From NCBI RefSeq assembly GCF_003265705.1, contig NW_020312968.1, positions 11,089,732-11,153,731 of the forward strand: 64,000 nt of DNA. The letters are read 5' to 3'. Positions 1 to 11,949 of the stretch are shown piece by piece; position 1 is the stretch's first letter; the number at the start of each line of letters is the position of its first letter. The notes beneath the pieces are model-generated. The model did not search any database. It was not told the origin of the DNA and saw nothing but the letters and a program-made list of their open reading frames with translations. Source of the stretch: Callorhinus ursinus (lineage: Eukaryota > Chordata > Mammalia > Carnivora > Otariidae). The translations under genes and the position numbers were made by a program.

Positions 1-965
1 GTCCTTAACTTTAACCACATGTTCAAGTCCTTTTTGATAACATACTCAGGTTGGGGAATTAGGACTTGGGTATCGTTGGTGGGGTGGTGGGGGTACATTC
101 TTCTGCCCACCACACAAAGTACGGTATAAATTCTTAGCAAAATTAACTCTCTGGTCTTCGTTTGCAGCCAGCATTCCTGTTGGTCAAGCGTGCAGCTGCT
201 GATACAACAAAGCATTTTTATTCAGGGCTCATCTGGCCAGCAGCACGCACCTTGTACAACAGGTGCGAGATGAGCGAGAGCCGTTGGAAGACTAGAGGCT
301 TCCTCCTTTCCTCTTAAAGTGAAAACAAGCCGTAGAAGCAAGGAGACCACTTGGGTGTGACTTTCCTCTTTACTGTGAAATTAAAAACTAAAACTAAACC
401 AAGAACAACAACAACAAAAAAACCTTCCATAACAGAACTACTAGTGCTGATGCATAAAACTGACCCACCTCCTCAAAAGCTCTTTCTCCTTTGAACGCAA
501 ATTTCATAGGAAAATCAGACTCCCCCCCCCCCCCACCAGGGACATTTGGTTGTGTTTCTGAGCAGAGTCCCTTTGGGGGCGGGGTTGGGAAGCACCCTCT
601 CCCCTTGCCACCTGGAACTCAATGCCAGTTCCGCTCTGATAGCTGGTTAGCCTGTAGGGTCCTCACAAGTTAAATCTTGTCTCAGGAAATAATTTGCTTG
701 GAGATCAAAGCGTGGATGGGATAGATTAATTTTTCAACAAACCACAGGTCTGGGAGAATGTAAACACTGTCACTTAAATGCTGCTCAGCTCCTGATGAAC
801 GAGTCATTTGAGGGGACTCTTTCTTTTAAGGTGGAAATTCTGCATGTGGTTGATTTACATCTGAGTATGTAGAACAAGAACTCTGGAAAGCTGGTACCTC
901 AGCAAGGAAGATAAGGCCCCAAAATGACCAGTTATTACTATGTATTTTGACACCTCCTTTAGATA
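1..965. other. Unique non-coding stretch
   Basis: I recognise no repeat family or gene here. A run of 13 C lies at 522-534. The only open frame above 60 codons at the left end runs through that C tract and is low-complexity, so I do not call it a gene. Confidence 0.6.
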
Positions 966-1205
966 AGTGCTTCTCAAGGGGCTTTGGTGGTGGTGGGGGA
1001 GGGTGGTGACTTTGCCCCTTTGGGGGACATTTGGCAATGTCTGGAGATATTTTTGATTGTCACGATTCAGGGGAGGGGTGCTCCCAGCATCGGGTGGCTT
1101 GAGGCCAGGGATGCTGCTGAACGCCCTACATGCACGGGGCAGCCCCCACAACCGACGGTTATCCAGCCAAAAACGTCGGTAGTGCCAAGGCTGAGAAACC
1201 TGTAG
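966..1205 (+). mobile_element. MER20-like hAT DNA transposon remnant
   Basis: The block matches my memory of a roughly 220-bp non-autonomous hAT-Charlie element. It opens with TGCTTCTCAA and closes with CTGAGAAACCTG, which form imperfect terminal inverted repeats. In between lie the typical phrases ACATTTGGCAATGTCTGGAG and GGCCAGGGATGCTGCTGAA. The sub-family name is from memory. The open frames across it on both strands are by-products. Confidence 0.75.
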
Positions 1206-1467
1206 AAGGACGGGCTTCTCTTTTCTGCTTATTCAGCTGTGGTTTTAACAGATGTGATTTCTCTGAGGGGCTGCTCCTTTATTTCCTCATAGCATCTTGC
1301 CCTTAGTGGGCTTAGTGCCCGCCATCTTTGTTAAGATCTTTGTCTTCTCTGGTCTCGGAGCAGAGCTCTCGGGGTGGGGGTGGGGGTTGGGGCAGCATGG
1401 ACAGGCTGACCGTGGCCGAGTCAGCATGGTCTCCAGAGTGGAAAGATCACAGGCTTTGGACTTCTCC
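1206..1467. other. Unique stretch with G-rich tract
   Basis: This short unique segment carries four G-runs at 1371-1392, a quadruplex-type motif on the plus strand. No gene or recognised repeat was seen. Confidence 0.5.
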
Positions 1468-1592
1468 CAGCCTCCGCTCGCTGATATGTAAAGTGGAGGT
1501 GATCATAGCACCCAATGTAGGATATGATTGTATTTAAGAAACATGGTGTCGCAAAATGTTTGACGTGTAATGAGTGCAGAGTAAATGTCTTC
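1468..1592 (+). mobile_element. MIR SINE fragment
   Basis: The order is that of the MIR 3' half: a CTCGCTGATATGTAAAGTGG segment resembling the MIR 'CTCATCTGTAAAATGG' box, then a short-direct-repeat zone ending near GAGTGCAGAGTAAATG. It is strongly diverged, as expected of an ancient mammal-wide SINE. Confidence 0.65.
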
Positions 1593-2015
1593 TTTTCCCA
1601 GACAGCTGATCAGGAGACTGTGTGCAAAGCCCAAGGGGCCTGGGACCCCTTTTTGGGGGTAAAAAGTTGGATATAAAGGAGAGGCAGAAGTCTTAAGCAT
1701 TCTGGGATTTTTATCCCCCCACCATCCAGGAAGGAGAAGGAAAGAAACTGAGAGCTTTTTAGTAAAGGTTACTCCGCGATTGACAAAACGATCTGAAGTA
1801 CTTAGGAGGCATATTTTGCCTCGGGGCCAGAGCTGATGTTAAAACTAAAATGACAGCAACTAGTTCACGTTGGAACATTCCTGACTTAATTATAGATACC
1901 TGCAAAAGTCCCTTCAAACAGGCGGGTCTCAGCGGCAGGGGGGCTCTTCCTTGGTCAGTTACTTGGTCGAGAAGAGCGCAGAACAAAGGGCTAGGAGTCA
2001 GCTTTGACAGAGAAT
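1593..2015. other. Unique non-coding stretch
   Basis: No recognisable repeat or gene. The overlapping short frames on both strands lack any family resemblance. Confidence 0.45.
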
Positions 2016-2130
2016 TCGGTCTCCTCTCGATTCAGAAGTTGTTTCCCATTTGTCAAGTGGACATAATAATAACTCCCCTCAGGGGATGGCTGTGAGCATT
2101 GAGCGAAAGTGTATTGTAGGACATCCCGCA
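2016..2130 (+). mobile_element. MIR SINE fragment
   Basis: The MIR core order is visible: TTTCCCATTTGTCAAGTGGA, then ATAATAATAACTCCCCTCAG, then a GGCTGTGAGCATTGAGCGAA segment. It is diverged and lacks a clear tRNA-like head. Confidence 0.7.
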
Positions 2131-3059
2131 GGGTACGTACTTCAGGAATGATACCTGTAAAGGGTATTGGTTGAAATGTTTCCAGTTTTTCAGTGTCATG
2201 TAACAAAAGTGTGAGGAGAGGTAACAAGAAGTTAACATTTCACTCTACCTGTTTATTAGTAGTTCTGTCCAGTTATGTCTGTTTTGAGAAAACTGATGTT
2301 TGAGGAATCCCAAGCCTTCGACTGGTTGCTACTTGTGCTTTTATGGCGGGAGGGTCAGCCTAGGTCTGTGGCCCGTAGTTCTCATGCCACCAGCGAGTCC
2401 CTGTTGGATGTCATGTTTTTGGGGCCACTGGAAAATTAGCAGAGGGACTGCTCACAAAGTTTTCACTTGAAAAAAAACCCTGATAAACTCAACTGATGAC
2501 AAAAGTGGTTAATCGTTGCAAGATTTGACATCTCCCGGGTTAACTTCTGTGCCCATCGATGTGCCCCTTGCCGCTTTCAGAACCTGAGTCTAAGTCCTTC
2601 TCTTGCAGGAGGTTCCAGACGGTCTCCACGTTGGCCTGATAATTTCCCCATTCTGCATCTCCTAACCTCCTGTTTTCCCAGGCTTCCCCTTTCCTGCTTT
2701 CCATCTGCAGACATCCTGTTGAGTACGTAGAACGCCTCGTGTTATGTAATTTCCCTGCCTGCCTGTTTTTCTTGAGGCTCGTTCCACATCATGTATATAT
2801 TTTGCTATCACCATGGCACCTGGACTGGTACTCGCTATTGAGGATGAGCCATCAAAAATTAGAGGTTAGCAGTTAGCAGAGGACCTGCCAGCACCGTGCG
2901 GAGGAATGAACCAGGCAGAAGCCGACAGGTAGGGGGTGTGGGTGGGGGATCTGGCATGTTTGGCTGCAGAGTAAGTGCCCCGCTAGGGAAAGGGAAGGAC
3001 AGGCTGTTAGGGGCACACAGTACGGGGAACAGTAGGGGTGGGGGGCAGGGAGGCTCAAG
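2131..3059. other. Unique non-coding stretch
   Basis: No gene or convincing repeat seen. GC content rises toward 2900-3060, where short chance frames appear on both strands. Confidence 0.45.
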
Positions 3060-3950
3060 CCCTGAAACCTCTTGTAGGAGCTGCAGTTAGCCAGGTGAAG
3101 CCAATTTGGAAGGGGCGCGCTGTTCCAGACACAGGTGGGAGAGCGTCTTTGTTCACAACCCAAGAGAGAGAGTTGAGTTTGATTTCAAAGTGGAGGGTGA
3201 ATTTGGGTAGGCGGGTGGGGGAGGTGTGCGGAGTGGGGGTAAGGTCCTAAAGGGCCTGGTTAGCCACGTTAAGAAATTTTAAACTTGATCTCAAGGGTGG
3301 TGGGAAATCATTGAAGAGTTTTAAGCCCGGTGAGTTCTGTAACTAGGAGTACAGATGGGGAAAGGCCCTGCAGCCTGGGGGTAGGAGGATGGCCTGAGAG
3401 CCGAGGTACCTGCAGTAGCGCCCACGGAAGGGAACCTAGCCTGGGCAGGGGCCACGGGGCCGGAGAGAGGTGGACAGCAGGGAGCTGTGGGGAGGCCAGT
3501 CTCCGTGAGCTGACCCAGTGGGAGTGGGAAGCGTCCAGCGCCGTGCCCAGGCCTTTGGGAGGCCCAGCTGCTTGCTCCTCAGGGAGAGGAAGCCTAGGAG
3601 GGTGTTGGGGAGGGAGATGAGCTCAGTTTGGGGCAGATTGAGTTCTAGGCTCTGCGGGACATCAGAGGGAAGCGTCAGTGGGAACTGTGCAAGTTGTAGG
3701 GGGCTCCCTGGTGCAGATGGTCACGCAGCTGGGAAGGAGGAAGATCGCCCAGTTCGGGGTGGAGGCCCAGGGTGGGAGAAGGGGGCTTAGGGCCAACACC
3801 TGAAGAGGAGCCTGCAAAGGAACTTGAGGACGCGGGTCCAGAGGGGTCCAAGGAACAGAGTCGTGTGTTGGATCTGGCGGCAGGAGCAGTTTCCAGGGCA
3901 GGATGCCCGCTGGACCCAGAGCTGAGGGTGGTGGAGTGGGCGGATGTGTG
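3060..3950 (-). mobile_element. Ancient L2-type repeat, antisense
   Basis: A run of phrases matches a long ancient mammalian repeat that I associate with antisense L2 3' regions. These include AAGGGCCTGGTTAGCCACGT, a segment near 3290-3330 resembling 'GGGAAGCCATTGGAGGGTTTTAAGC', and GCAGATTGAGTTCTAGGCTC followed by GCGGGACATC. Open frames of 90-174 codons on both strands fall in this GC-rich block and look like chance frames. The family assignment is moderate and the exact edges are unclear. Confidence 0.5.
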
Positions 3951-4113
3951 TAAAGCAGTGCTTCTGCTGGCCTTCGCGGGCGTGAGAAGAAGCTGTGCCC
4001 CTGGATGTGCGGTGAGTGGACTGGGGGGGAGTGAGCCGCTCCCACAGGCCCCCTTAGCTGTTGCCCTTGTCTGGTGCAGACCGTACCCCCGCGCACGGCA
4101 TCTGACGGTCCAT
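3951..4113. other. GC-rich unique segment between repeats
   Basis: No distinct feature seen. It lies between the L2-type block and the second MER20-like element. Confidence 0.35.
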
Positions 4114-4335
4114 CAGCAGTTCTCAGTCTGGGGCAGTTTTGCTCAGTCGGGGGCGGGGGTGGTATTTGGCAATCTGTGAAAGACATTTTTGGTTACAAAC
4201 TGAACCAAGGGGGGTGGGGGACTACTGACGGCTAGTGGGTAGAGGCCAGGGATGCTGCTGAATGCTCAGGACAGCCCCCACATCACGGACTTGTCCAGCC
4301 CCAAATGCCAGTTGTACAAAGCTTGAGAAACCTTG
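4114..4335 (+). mobile_element. MER20-like hAT DNA transposon remnant, second copy
   Basis: This copy shares its plan with the element at 966-1205. It has a CAGCAGTTCTCAGTC start, a TTTGGCAATCTGTGAAAGAC segment, AGTGGGTAGAGGCCAGGGAT and a CTTGAGAAACCTT end. Both copies point the same way and lie about 3.1 kb apart. They differ at many bases, which fits independent old insertions rather than a recent duplication. Confidence 0.75.
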
Positions 4336-7300
4336 GTGGAGGCGAACCTTTCCGGATCTCTGCCTGAGACGAGGAGGGCGTGGGAGGGCAGGAGCCGAAG
4401 GTGGAACGGGGAGCAGGGTCCTTCTGTGCTTTGCTCCAGCCTCATTTGTGGCTGTCTCTTCTTGTCTCCTTGGCCATGTCCCCTTTCTCATCAGGTTGTA
4501 GCTTGTCAACTGTTCTCCTGTACCCATTTCTCACACACACACACACCCCGGCCCACCCCAGCATTGTGATGCAAGGTACTCTTGTGTCCTCATTTCTGTT
4601 TCTGGGCACCTTGGAAGACATCTGTATTTTAATACCATTCGGTCAGGAAAATCTGTTTTGGCCCCAGAGAGATGTTATGTTGCTTCGGCTCATTGAAAGT
4701 AGCCCGTAATTCATTGTCAGGGTGATAGGGCTTTAACGCATGGTGCATCAAGCAACCCCTCGACCATCAGGCGTGGAGAAAGACCGGAAGTATTCCTTGT
4801 CTTTGGAAGCAAGCCTCGCTCCTGGCTTTGGGAAGGAAAGAGGACACAAGGTTCTCACCAGATAGGGTTGTAGCAGCTCTCCCAGCCCCCGCGGGGACAC
4901 ATTAACTCATTCATTATGTTAGCAGTGTCCAGTCTGTGTTCCCGGGTCAGTTGTTGTTGAAACATTTGGGGCGGATGAGGAGGAGAGGAATGAATTAGCA
5001 GCTCCCTCTCTCGCTGTCCGTTTCCAGCCTTCTCGGATTGGAGCACGAACCAGATGCTGGCTGCTTGTCTGATGATCTGGGTTCCGCACAGTGCAGAAGG
5101 TGGCCGGCTAGGTCTTGTGAGCCCCTCTAACGTGAGGCTGGCAGCATCCTGGGTCCAGTGGACAGAAAAATGTATTGCACCATCCTGTCAGTGGGGAGAC
5201 ACCTGAATTCACAGAACAGCTGTGGCGCGTCCAGGGTGAGTTTGAAGAGCAAAGTGGTCTTTTCTGTCTTCAGAAATGTTTTACCTGCCACAGTGGGTGA
5301 ATCTAAACCCCCTGAAAGAAATGAAAACAAGCTTCATACTAAGTTTTGGCAAAGAGTGCTCAAAACAGCCAGACTGTGTGGATTAAGCACAGGAAGCGGC
5401 TTCATTTTAAAATGGTGGTAATGGTAATGAGCCACTGGCCAAGTTGAATGCATGATGAGCCTTGGTTGTGGGCATGTCCTTTCTGAATTAATTGCTGGAT
5501 ATAGAGCTGGATTTCAGGCCCCTTTCAATTAAATTGTCTTTCATATAATTTAAAGAGATAGGGCTGATGAGACTTCCCTTCCTGCACACTGAGTACCACA
5601 GGAAAGATGACACACGCGTGGCTTTGGTGTGTCTGTTTGTAAAGTCTTAACTCTGTCTCCAACCCCACGAAATAGTAAAACACACTATAGATCTTCAGCT
5701 TCTGTGGCCAACCAGCCCGTGCTGTGAAAGAGGAAAGTGGTGGAGGGCAGGAAAAGGGGAAAAAACTATTGGTCTTCTGGTTTGGCCAGATCCTCTTATG
5801 ATGTGTGCTGAAAACTCTTGATGGTAATTCCTTCGAGGAAAGGATATCTTGTATGGGTAAATAACCCAGCCTTGCATAATATCAGCAGTCATTCTAAACC
5901 CTATTGCAGACCCTCAGTGGAAATGATGATTCAGGGTTTTTCTCCCTTCAGTCAACCAACAGGTGATTCTCTAGGGAAGGGTCCAAACTCCTTTGTTAGG
6001 GTTACTGTAGTTCCTAACCCAGGAAGGCTTTCTAAAGGTCTGTCCATGGTGTATGGAGGATTCCTGATTTTGTGATTGCAGCAGGCAAACTTGGTACTTC
6101 AGGCTCTTAATCTCTGGCATCATGCATAGATGCCCTCGTTTGCTTTCTAGGACTGCTTTAGCAGTAAATAGCAGGGATATTTGCTGAGAACATTTGCAAA
6201 GAGAATGCAAACAAGAACAAACAGATGTGCATGACTTGTGTGGAAAAAAAATCTCATAGGTATAAGGAAATTTTTATAAACAAAGATCCTCCCCCAACTC
6301 ACCATGTGTTTATATGTCTATGTTTGCATAGGAAAAAATAGAAAAGGGTGTCCTAAAGTGCTAACAGTGTTTGGAATTAGACTAATTTGGTTGAAATTTT
6401 TTCTGATCAGGATCTTAAAATGTTTTGTAATGACCATGTTATATTTATGCAATAAAAATGAAGGGGGAAAATAGGTATAAATATATAAAGAGCCAGAATT
6501 TTAAAGTCTGGTTAAAGAGCTACATATTGCATGAAATTATAGATGAAATCATGTAAAATTTTTTTTTCATTTTAATATCACCAGTAATTTCAAAGAAGTT
6601 TATTTTCTTTTTCCACTTACTGCACAGGAAAACAGAGGGAAAGAAAGCATATATGATGAATTTTCCACTTTTCTTCTCTGTGATTTTATTTCTTCTTCCT
6701 GCTCACTTTGATAGTTCTTCTTCCAGGCCTCTTATTCTAGAACCTTCCAGCAGAGAGAGTGGAGTACCCCATCCAGACCCTGACTTCGTGCCGTGGGTGT
6801 GACCGCGGGCCGGTTGCCTCCAGCCCCCCACTCTGCCCGAATTGCCAAGGAGTTGGTGGCAGATCAAACCTGACCGGTAGAGGAAGCTCCATGGTGTTTG
6901 AAGACAGGCTGTGTTTCGTGTTTACCAGTTTTTGCTCCCTTAGAATGAAAGACCAGGCTGTTCTTAGGAAGGACTGTTTTCCCTTCCTTTTCCTGTTGTG
7001 GCTCAGACAGCTGTCCCTGCAGACAGCTTGAGATGAGGAGCAGCCTTGGGTGCAGCCAGCCCCAGGCTGCACCGTGGGGGTGTGAGAGAGAAGCCACCCC
7101 AGTCCTTCCTCCGCCCCAGCCACCTGGCTCCTTTGTTTCTTTCTCCTCCTTGGCATGTCCGGGGTACAAGAGGCAGTGACTCCATCACATAGGAACTCCG
7201 AAGCTGGTGAATAAAGCCCCGAGCAGGTGGCTGCCTATTGTCTGTCTGGAGGAAGTGAGCGAGGTTCTTCCTGGGACGGCTTTTGTCTTTTGAGAGCTTC

Positions 7301-8341
7301 TAAAGGGAAAATGATCCTTAATTAGGGTTGGGGGCTTGTCCACACACAGTCCTGGGGGTGGGGGGCGGTCAGAATATTCCCTAGGGAAGACCGCCTTGGT
7401 GGGTTTAGGTCTTTTCTCTTCCACATGACTCTGAGGCCCTCTGGAGTGGGGACTTGCTTTCTCTGGGGGCATGTCTGGAATGTCAGCAGTCTCCAGACCA
7501 CTGGGTTGGATGCAGAGAGTCAGAAAACAAGTTCCAAAAAAAAAAAAGAGATCAGCTTGTGGGTGGGATAAATATGCACACTTCATCTGTGGTAGGTTCC
7601 CCCCTGAGGTCGTAATTTTTAGTACCTTTTTAGATATCAGTAATTCTGAAGAGAGGCTCTAATCTTGGGGTTTTATGAAAGCAATTAGGGTGTCCATTAC
7701 AAAAACCCACTCATTCTTGAATGACATGGTACTTGCCCACCAATCTTCCCACATCCATGCATAAGCCTGACTGCAGGTCTTCAGCAGTATCATCCTTTGG
7801 GTCAGGCAGCACGAACAGATAAGGCATCTTAAAACCTCAGCGACCACAAGGAACCTGGACTCCTTTATCAGATTAAATTCTCTCAGGAGTGAGAGGCCCT
7901 GACCGGCAGCCTGTGAGGTTCTGCCAGCTCTCCGCTCTTGGTCTTCGGGGTTGTGGGAGGGAAGGGCTTCAGAGGAAGAAGGCCCAGCAGCCATCGTGGA
8001 GAAATCTCTGTAATCACTTTGTTTTCTCCAGTTGCTTTTTCTTTCTTCCCCTGAGCTGTCTATCTCTGGACATGATCAGACTCCTCTCCCCCTTTTCCTG
8101 GGCTCCAGATTAATTTCCTGCCCCCTGCTCAGCAGTTTCTCCAAGATCATGTAGCTCTAGGAGGCTTTAGGTCCAGCCCTCTAGCTGCTGTATCACTGTG
8201 TCTCCCGTCTTGGCAGGAGCTGAGTGCGGGAGAGGAAGGGAAAGCTGGAGAAGAGATGAGGGGCCCGGGAGGACAGCTAACGTGGAGGGCCGAGGGAGGT
8301 AGATGAAGAACGTGCCATGAAGGGAGATGGCAGCTCATGAT
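4336..8341. other. Long mostly unique non-coding stretch
   Basis: About 4 kb hold no repeat or gene that I recognise. A short (CA)n run lies at 4532-4546. The segment 6240-6620 is AT-rich and 6720-7200 is GC-richer, with chance frames on both strands. The frames of 80-140 codons here show no family motif, signal peptide or flanking splice pattern that would support a gene. Confidence 0.45.
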
Positions 8342-8359
8342 TAATTATTAGTCCCACCT

Positions 8360-8553
8360 TGGGTGCCTGGGTGGCTCAGTCAGTTAAGCGTCTGCTTTCA
8401 GCTCGGGTTGTGATCTCAGGGTCCTGGAATCGAGTCCCGAGTCGGGCTCCCTGCTCAGCAGGAAGCCTGCTTCTCCCTCACTCCCTGCCCCTCCACCCCA
8501 CTCGTGTTCTCTCTCGCTCTCTCTCAAATAAATAAATAAAATCCTAAAAAAAA
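8360..8553 (+). mobile_element. Can-SINE (tRNA-Lys derived), full length
   Basis: The tRNA-like head reads TGGGTGCCTGGGTGGCTCAG and carries A- and B-box-like promoter segments. A CT-rich body and an AATAAATAAATAAAATCC tail follow. An 18-bp target-site duplication with one mismatch flanks it at 8342-8359 and 8554-8571 (TAATTATTAGTCCCACCT). Confidence 0.95.
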
Positions 8554-9073
8554 TAATTATCAGTCCCACCTGTCTGGCTCTGGACGGTCAAAGTTAGACC
8601 AGGGAGCCTCTCTCCCTCCCTCAGACTTTTCTCGGTTGCAATACAGGTGAAAATAAGGTGGGAAGAACAAAGGCAGGCCATGGGGACAAAGGGAAAACAG
8701 ACCAGTTTGCCTGTTGCCCTCTTTCATCCAGACTGAGTAGATGGGAGATAGAGTTGTTACCCATGATGCTACTTAATACCCGTTTCAGGATACTAGGCCA
8801 TTGGGTTTTATAAGAATGATTCCCAGGATTTTGAATATGAAGGTAGCTGTCTGTCTGAACTCAGAGGGCCCAAAGTTGTTTTTCAGTTTTGATTGGATTC
8901 TGCTTTTGGAAATCAGAAAGATGTTGAATGAATTTACTTTCTCATTTGACTTTCCCGTGTGTCTAAAAACCCGTCTGATCCAAAACTGTGTTTACCTCTG
9001 AACGCTATGACATTAGATGATAACCCTCTTTCTTGAAATAATGCCTAGAGGACTGTTCATAATGCTGTCTCTC

Positions 9074-9260
9074 AGGGGCACCTGGGTGGCTCAGTCGGTT
9101 AAACGTCTGCCTTGGGCTCAGGTCATGATCTCAGGGTCCTGGGATCGAGCCCCACGTCTGGCTCCCTGCTCAGCAGGGAGTCTGCTTCTCCCTCTGCCTC
9201 TGCCCCTCCCCCTGCTTGTGCTCTCTCTCTGTGAAATACAAAAATTAAAAAAAAAAGTGT
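9074..9260 (+). mobile_element. Can-SINE, full length
   Basis: The head GGGGCACCTGGGTGGCTCAG leads to a CT-rich body and an A-rich tail. The flanks at 9059-9073 and 9261-9275 repeat ATAATGCTGTCTSTC with one mismatch, marking the insertion site. Confidence 0.95.
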
Positions 9261-9278
9261 ATAATGCTGTCTGTCCCC

Positions 9279-9715
9279 TGTGCTCTAGACCCTGCACTTG
9301 GTGCTAGAGATACAGCAGAGAACAGACAGGATCCCTGCCTGCATGGAGCTTGTAGTCTGGTTGTGTAGATTGACATTCAGTGGACAGTTACACAAGAGCA
9401 ATGCAGCTATAATTGTGACAGGAGTTAAAGCAAGTAAAAGGAGTGTGCAACGGGAAGATCTAATCTAGCATCGGCTGGGACAGCTTTCCCTGAAAGTGAC
9501 TTGGGACCAGAGGACTAATAGAATGGGCTGGGTGCAGGCTGGGAGTTGGATGCTCTGGGTGGGGGATGGGGGATGAGGTGGGAGGGAACAGTGCTGGAAC
9601 AGCATGTGCAAAGGCCCTGGGGTAGGAAGGGTCTTCAGCCTGCTTGGGAACAGATTAGGATGCTGTGACTGGTGTAGAATGGACAGGATGAGGACCAAGT
9701 AGAAGGTCCGTTAGC
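9279..9715 (-). mobile_element. L2 LINE fragment, antisense
   Basis: The order matches the antisense L2 3' region. It starts with TGGTGCTAGAGATACAGCAG and CCCTGCCTGCATGGAGCTTG, followed by TGCAAAGGCCCTGGGGTAGG near 9608. It is ancient and non-coding. Confidence 0.75.
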
Positions 9716-10399
9716 TGGTGAAACGGCTAGTCCAGGACGCAAACCCAAATCTGCGTGAAGACTAAAGGCATCATCTCCTGAGCATTTGTTAAACAATATT
9801 CAGGAATGACATTGACGTCAACGCACAGCTTATTTAAAAGATTCTTAAGTGAAAGCTTTCTTTCCTTACGGGTTATTGATCTTTTAATTATAATGTAAAA
9901 TGTGTTTTAATATTAAGTTATCGGCTGCAGAAAACAAGGGGAAAGACTCATTTGAATCAACCAGCAGAAACTTGGAATCATGCCTGCTCCCTACTTCAGC
10001 CTTGCCAAGACGTAATTTCTTTAATTCATCCAATCGCATTCTTGACTAACCTGCGCAAGTCCATACTGCACCTTGGCTTTCCCCCCGTAACAGCTTAGGG
10101 ATCTCTAAAGAAAATATTTTGAAATGTTCTCTCTTGATCAGGGTGTTTGTGGTTAGATGCTGTATACACTGCTTTTGGTGCAGAATGAACTGTTTTTCTA
10201 CCATGTGAGTCTTTGTTAGGAATGAATGTGGTTGTAGTTTTGTCACCTTTATTTAAAAAGTCATTAGTCACGTGTTTTTGTAGAGAAAGTGATTTAGATG
10301 TTTGCAGCCTTTCTTTTCCAGAGACTTAAGTAGGTTCCGAGGTATTTAAGATTGAACAGTTCTGTTGGGTCATAATAAAACGACTGTCTTGCATGGAGA
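9716..10399. other. Unique AT-rich stretch with CRE-like palindrome
   Basis: No repeat or gene recognised. The segment contains the palindrome TTGACGTCAA at 9812-9821, whose core TGACGTCA is the CREB/ATF consensus. No other promoter evidence is seen. Confidence 0.4.
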
Positions 10400-10545
10400 G
10401 AACTGCTTTGTGCAAGGCGGGAGGCTTTAACTTGCTTTGATCCTGATGACTTCCCTGTGATGAAGATTGTACTGTACTTCTTGTTCTACATTTGGGGAAA
10501 CTGGGGCTTAAACATGGCGGAGCTGAGACCTGACCTCAGGCTCTC
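10400..10545 (-). mobile_element. MIR SINE fragment, antisense
   Basis: The antisense MIR order is present: GCTTTGATCCTGATGACTTC, then CATTTGGGGAAACTGGGGCT, then AACATGGCGGAGCTGAGACC. It is old and diverged. Confidence 0.65.
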
Positions 10546-11949
10546 TCAGGGTCCCTGCTCTTGGTCCCATGCATTTCTGGTTCCAGGGTCAAGTTTGTTT
10601 TAGGCAGCTGTTGGGAGTCACCTCAAATCCTGGCAACCGAGTAACATCACACATCAAATAAATCTGAGTCAAGTAGTGACATTTTCTTACCAACTATTTT
10701 AAGGACCACGGATGAGAAAAAGGGATGCTAAGGGCTTACTGTCCCGTTAGGCACCTTTGTACACAAAACTTTGGATAAGTTCAAATCTTCCCTGTGTTTG
10801 CATATATTCTAATAGGAATATTGGAAGATCAGTCAACTGCTCTTCATGGTATTGGTGGAAATTAAACCCACATATAATGGCAATCTCCATGAATGACCAC
10901 TTAACAAAAACAATCATTGATTGCAGTGATTCTCAAATTGTAATCCTCATCTGAATCCCCTGAGGGCTCAAGAGTGGGACAGGGACACCATGGAGCCATC
11001 CTCACTGTCGGGAAAAGAGGGGGGGTCCCCTGCCTCTCCTCCCCCTACACCACGTACATGGTGGCATGAGACTTGGATGTACAATCACCTCTACAGGGAT
11101 GAAACTTCCACTCTGCTGGTGTTTGCCGTAATTGCCTATACTGCTACATTAGATGAGTCAAATGAGCAAATGTCAGTCAGGACTCAGAGACCCCCACAGG
11201 TAAAATATTCTACTTGGTATATTATGGAGATGGTCCTTACTGGGGGTGGGGTGGGGGTGGAAGGGCATATTTCAGTGCCAAAAGCTCTGCTGGGTTTTTC
11301 CTTCTCTCCTTGCTGTGAATGACAATTACCTGCAGAAACCGAAAAATTTAAGATTCCTATTTGGGTGGAAATTAAATCACATAGGCTGGTTTAGTAAGCC
11401 TGAAGAAATTCTTTCAGATTTGGTGTGTCCAGACTTGTTACTGGAATATGAAGTATTTGATTTAAGAAGATCTGTGGGCTCCCAGTGCATAAGTGTTTTT
11501 GAAAGTATGTTTCTCAGAATACGATGAGAAAAAAATTCCTTTGGAATGCAAAAATGACCTTTTAGTGCTGATAAAGATGCTGACAACCTTTCTACTAAGA
11601 AATGAAACAAAAACAAAAACTTTTTAACCTTCATGATGTTATAATAACATCATTAATTTTTTTGTAGCTGAGCGTCACCGATCATGTTTAATCATTAAAC
11701 TTTTTCAGAGCTGTAATAAAAAGACAGTTACTTTCCAAATCGTACTCCTCTAATATTGCAAAGTTGATGGAGGGGTGCTAAGTTATAATTCTTATTTCTT
11801 CTTTCTCTAGAGTTTGTTTTGTTTTAGTTCAAGCGGGGAAAAACAAAATTATAACTAAATACGAAGGCATTTTAGGAAATCTTTATTTTAAGGGGGAAGG
11901 GAAGTTTTGGAGCCACTTCTGATAATGGACCTCAAAAAAAATCCTGAGA
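10546..11949. other. Mostly unique stretch, possible MER5 scrap
   Basis: A short piece at about 10924-10975 (CAGTGATTCTCAAATTGTAA then CATCTGAATCCCCTGAGGGC) resembles the start of a MER5A/MER58-type element but is too short to be sure. A G-rich tract with four G-runs lies near 11239-11266. The remainder is AT-rich unique DNA with no recognised gene. Confidence 0.4.

Noticed and set aside
3330..3620. Possible CpG island or promoter
   Set aside because: GC-rich but with few CpG and no promoter elements. It reads as an old L2-type repeat.
3662..4186. 174-codon proline-rich minus-strand frame
   Set aside because: It lies in GC-rich ancient repeat sequence and the MER20-like element, with a 135-codon frame opposite.
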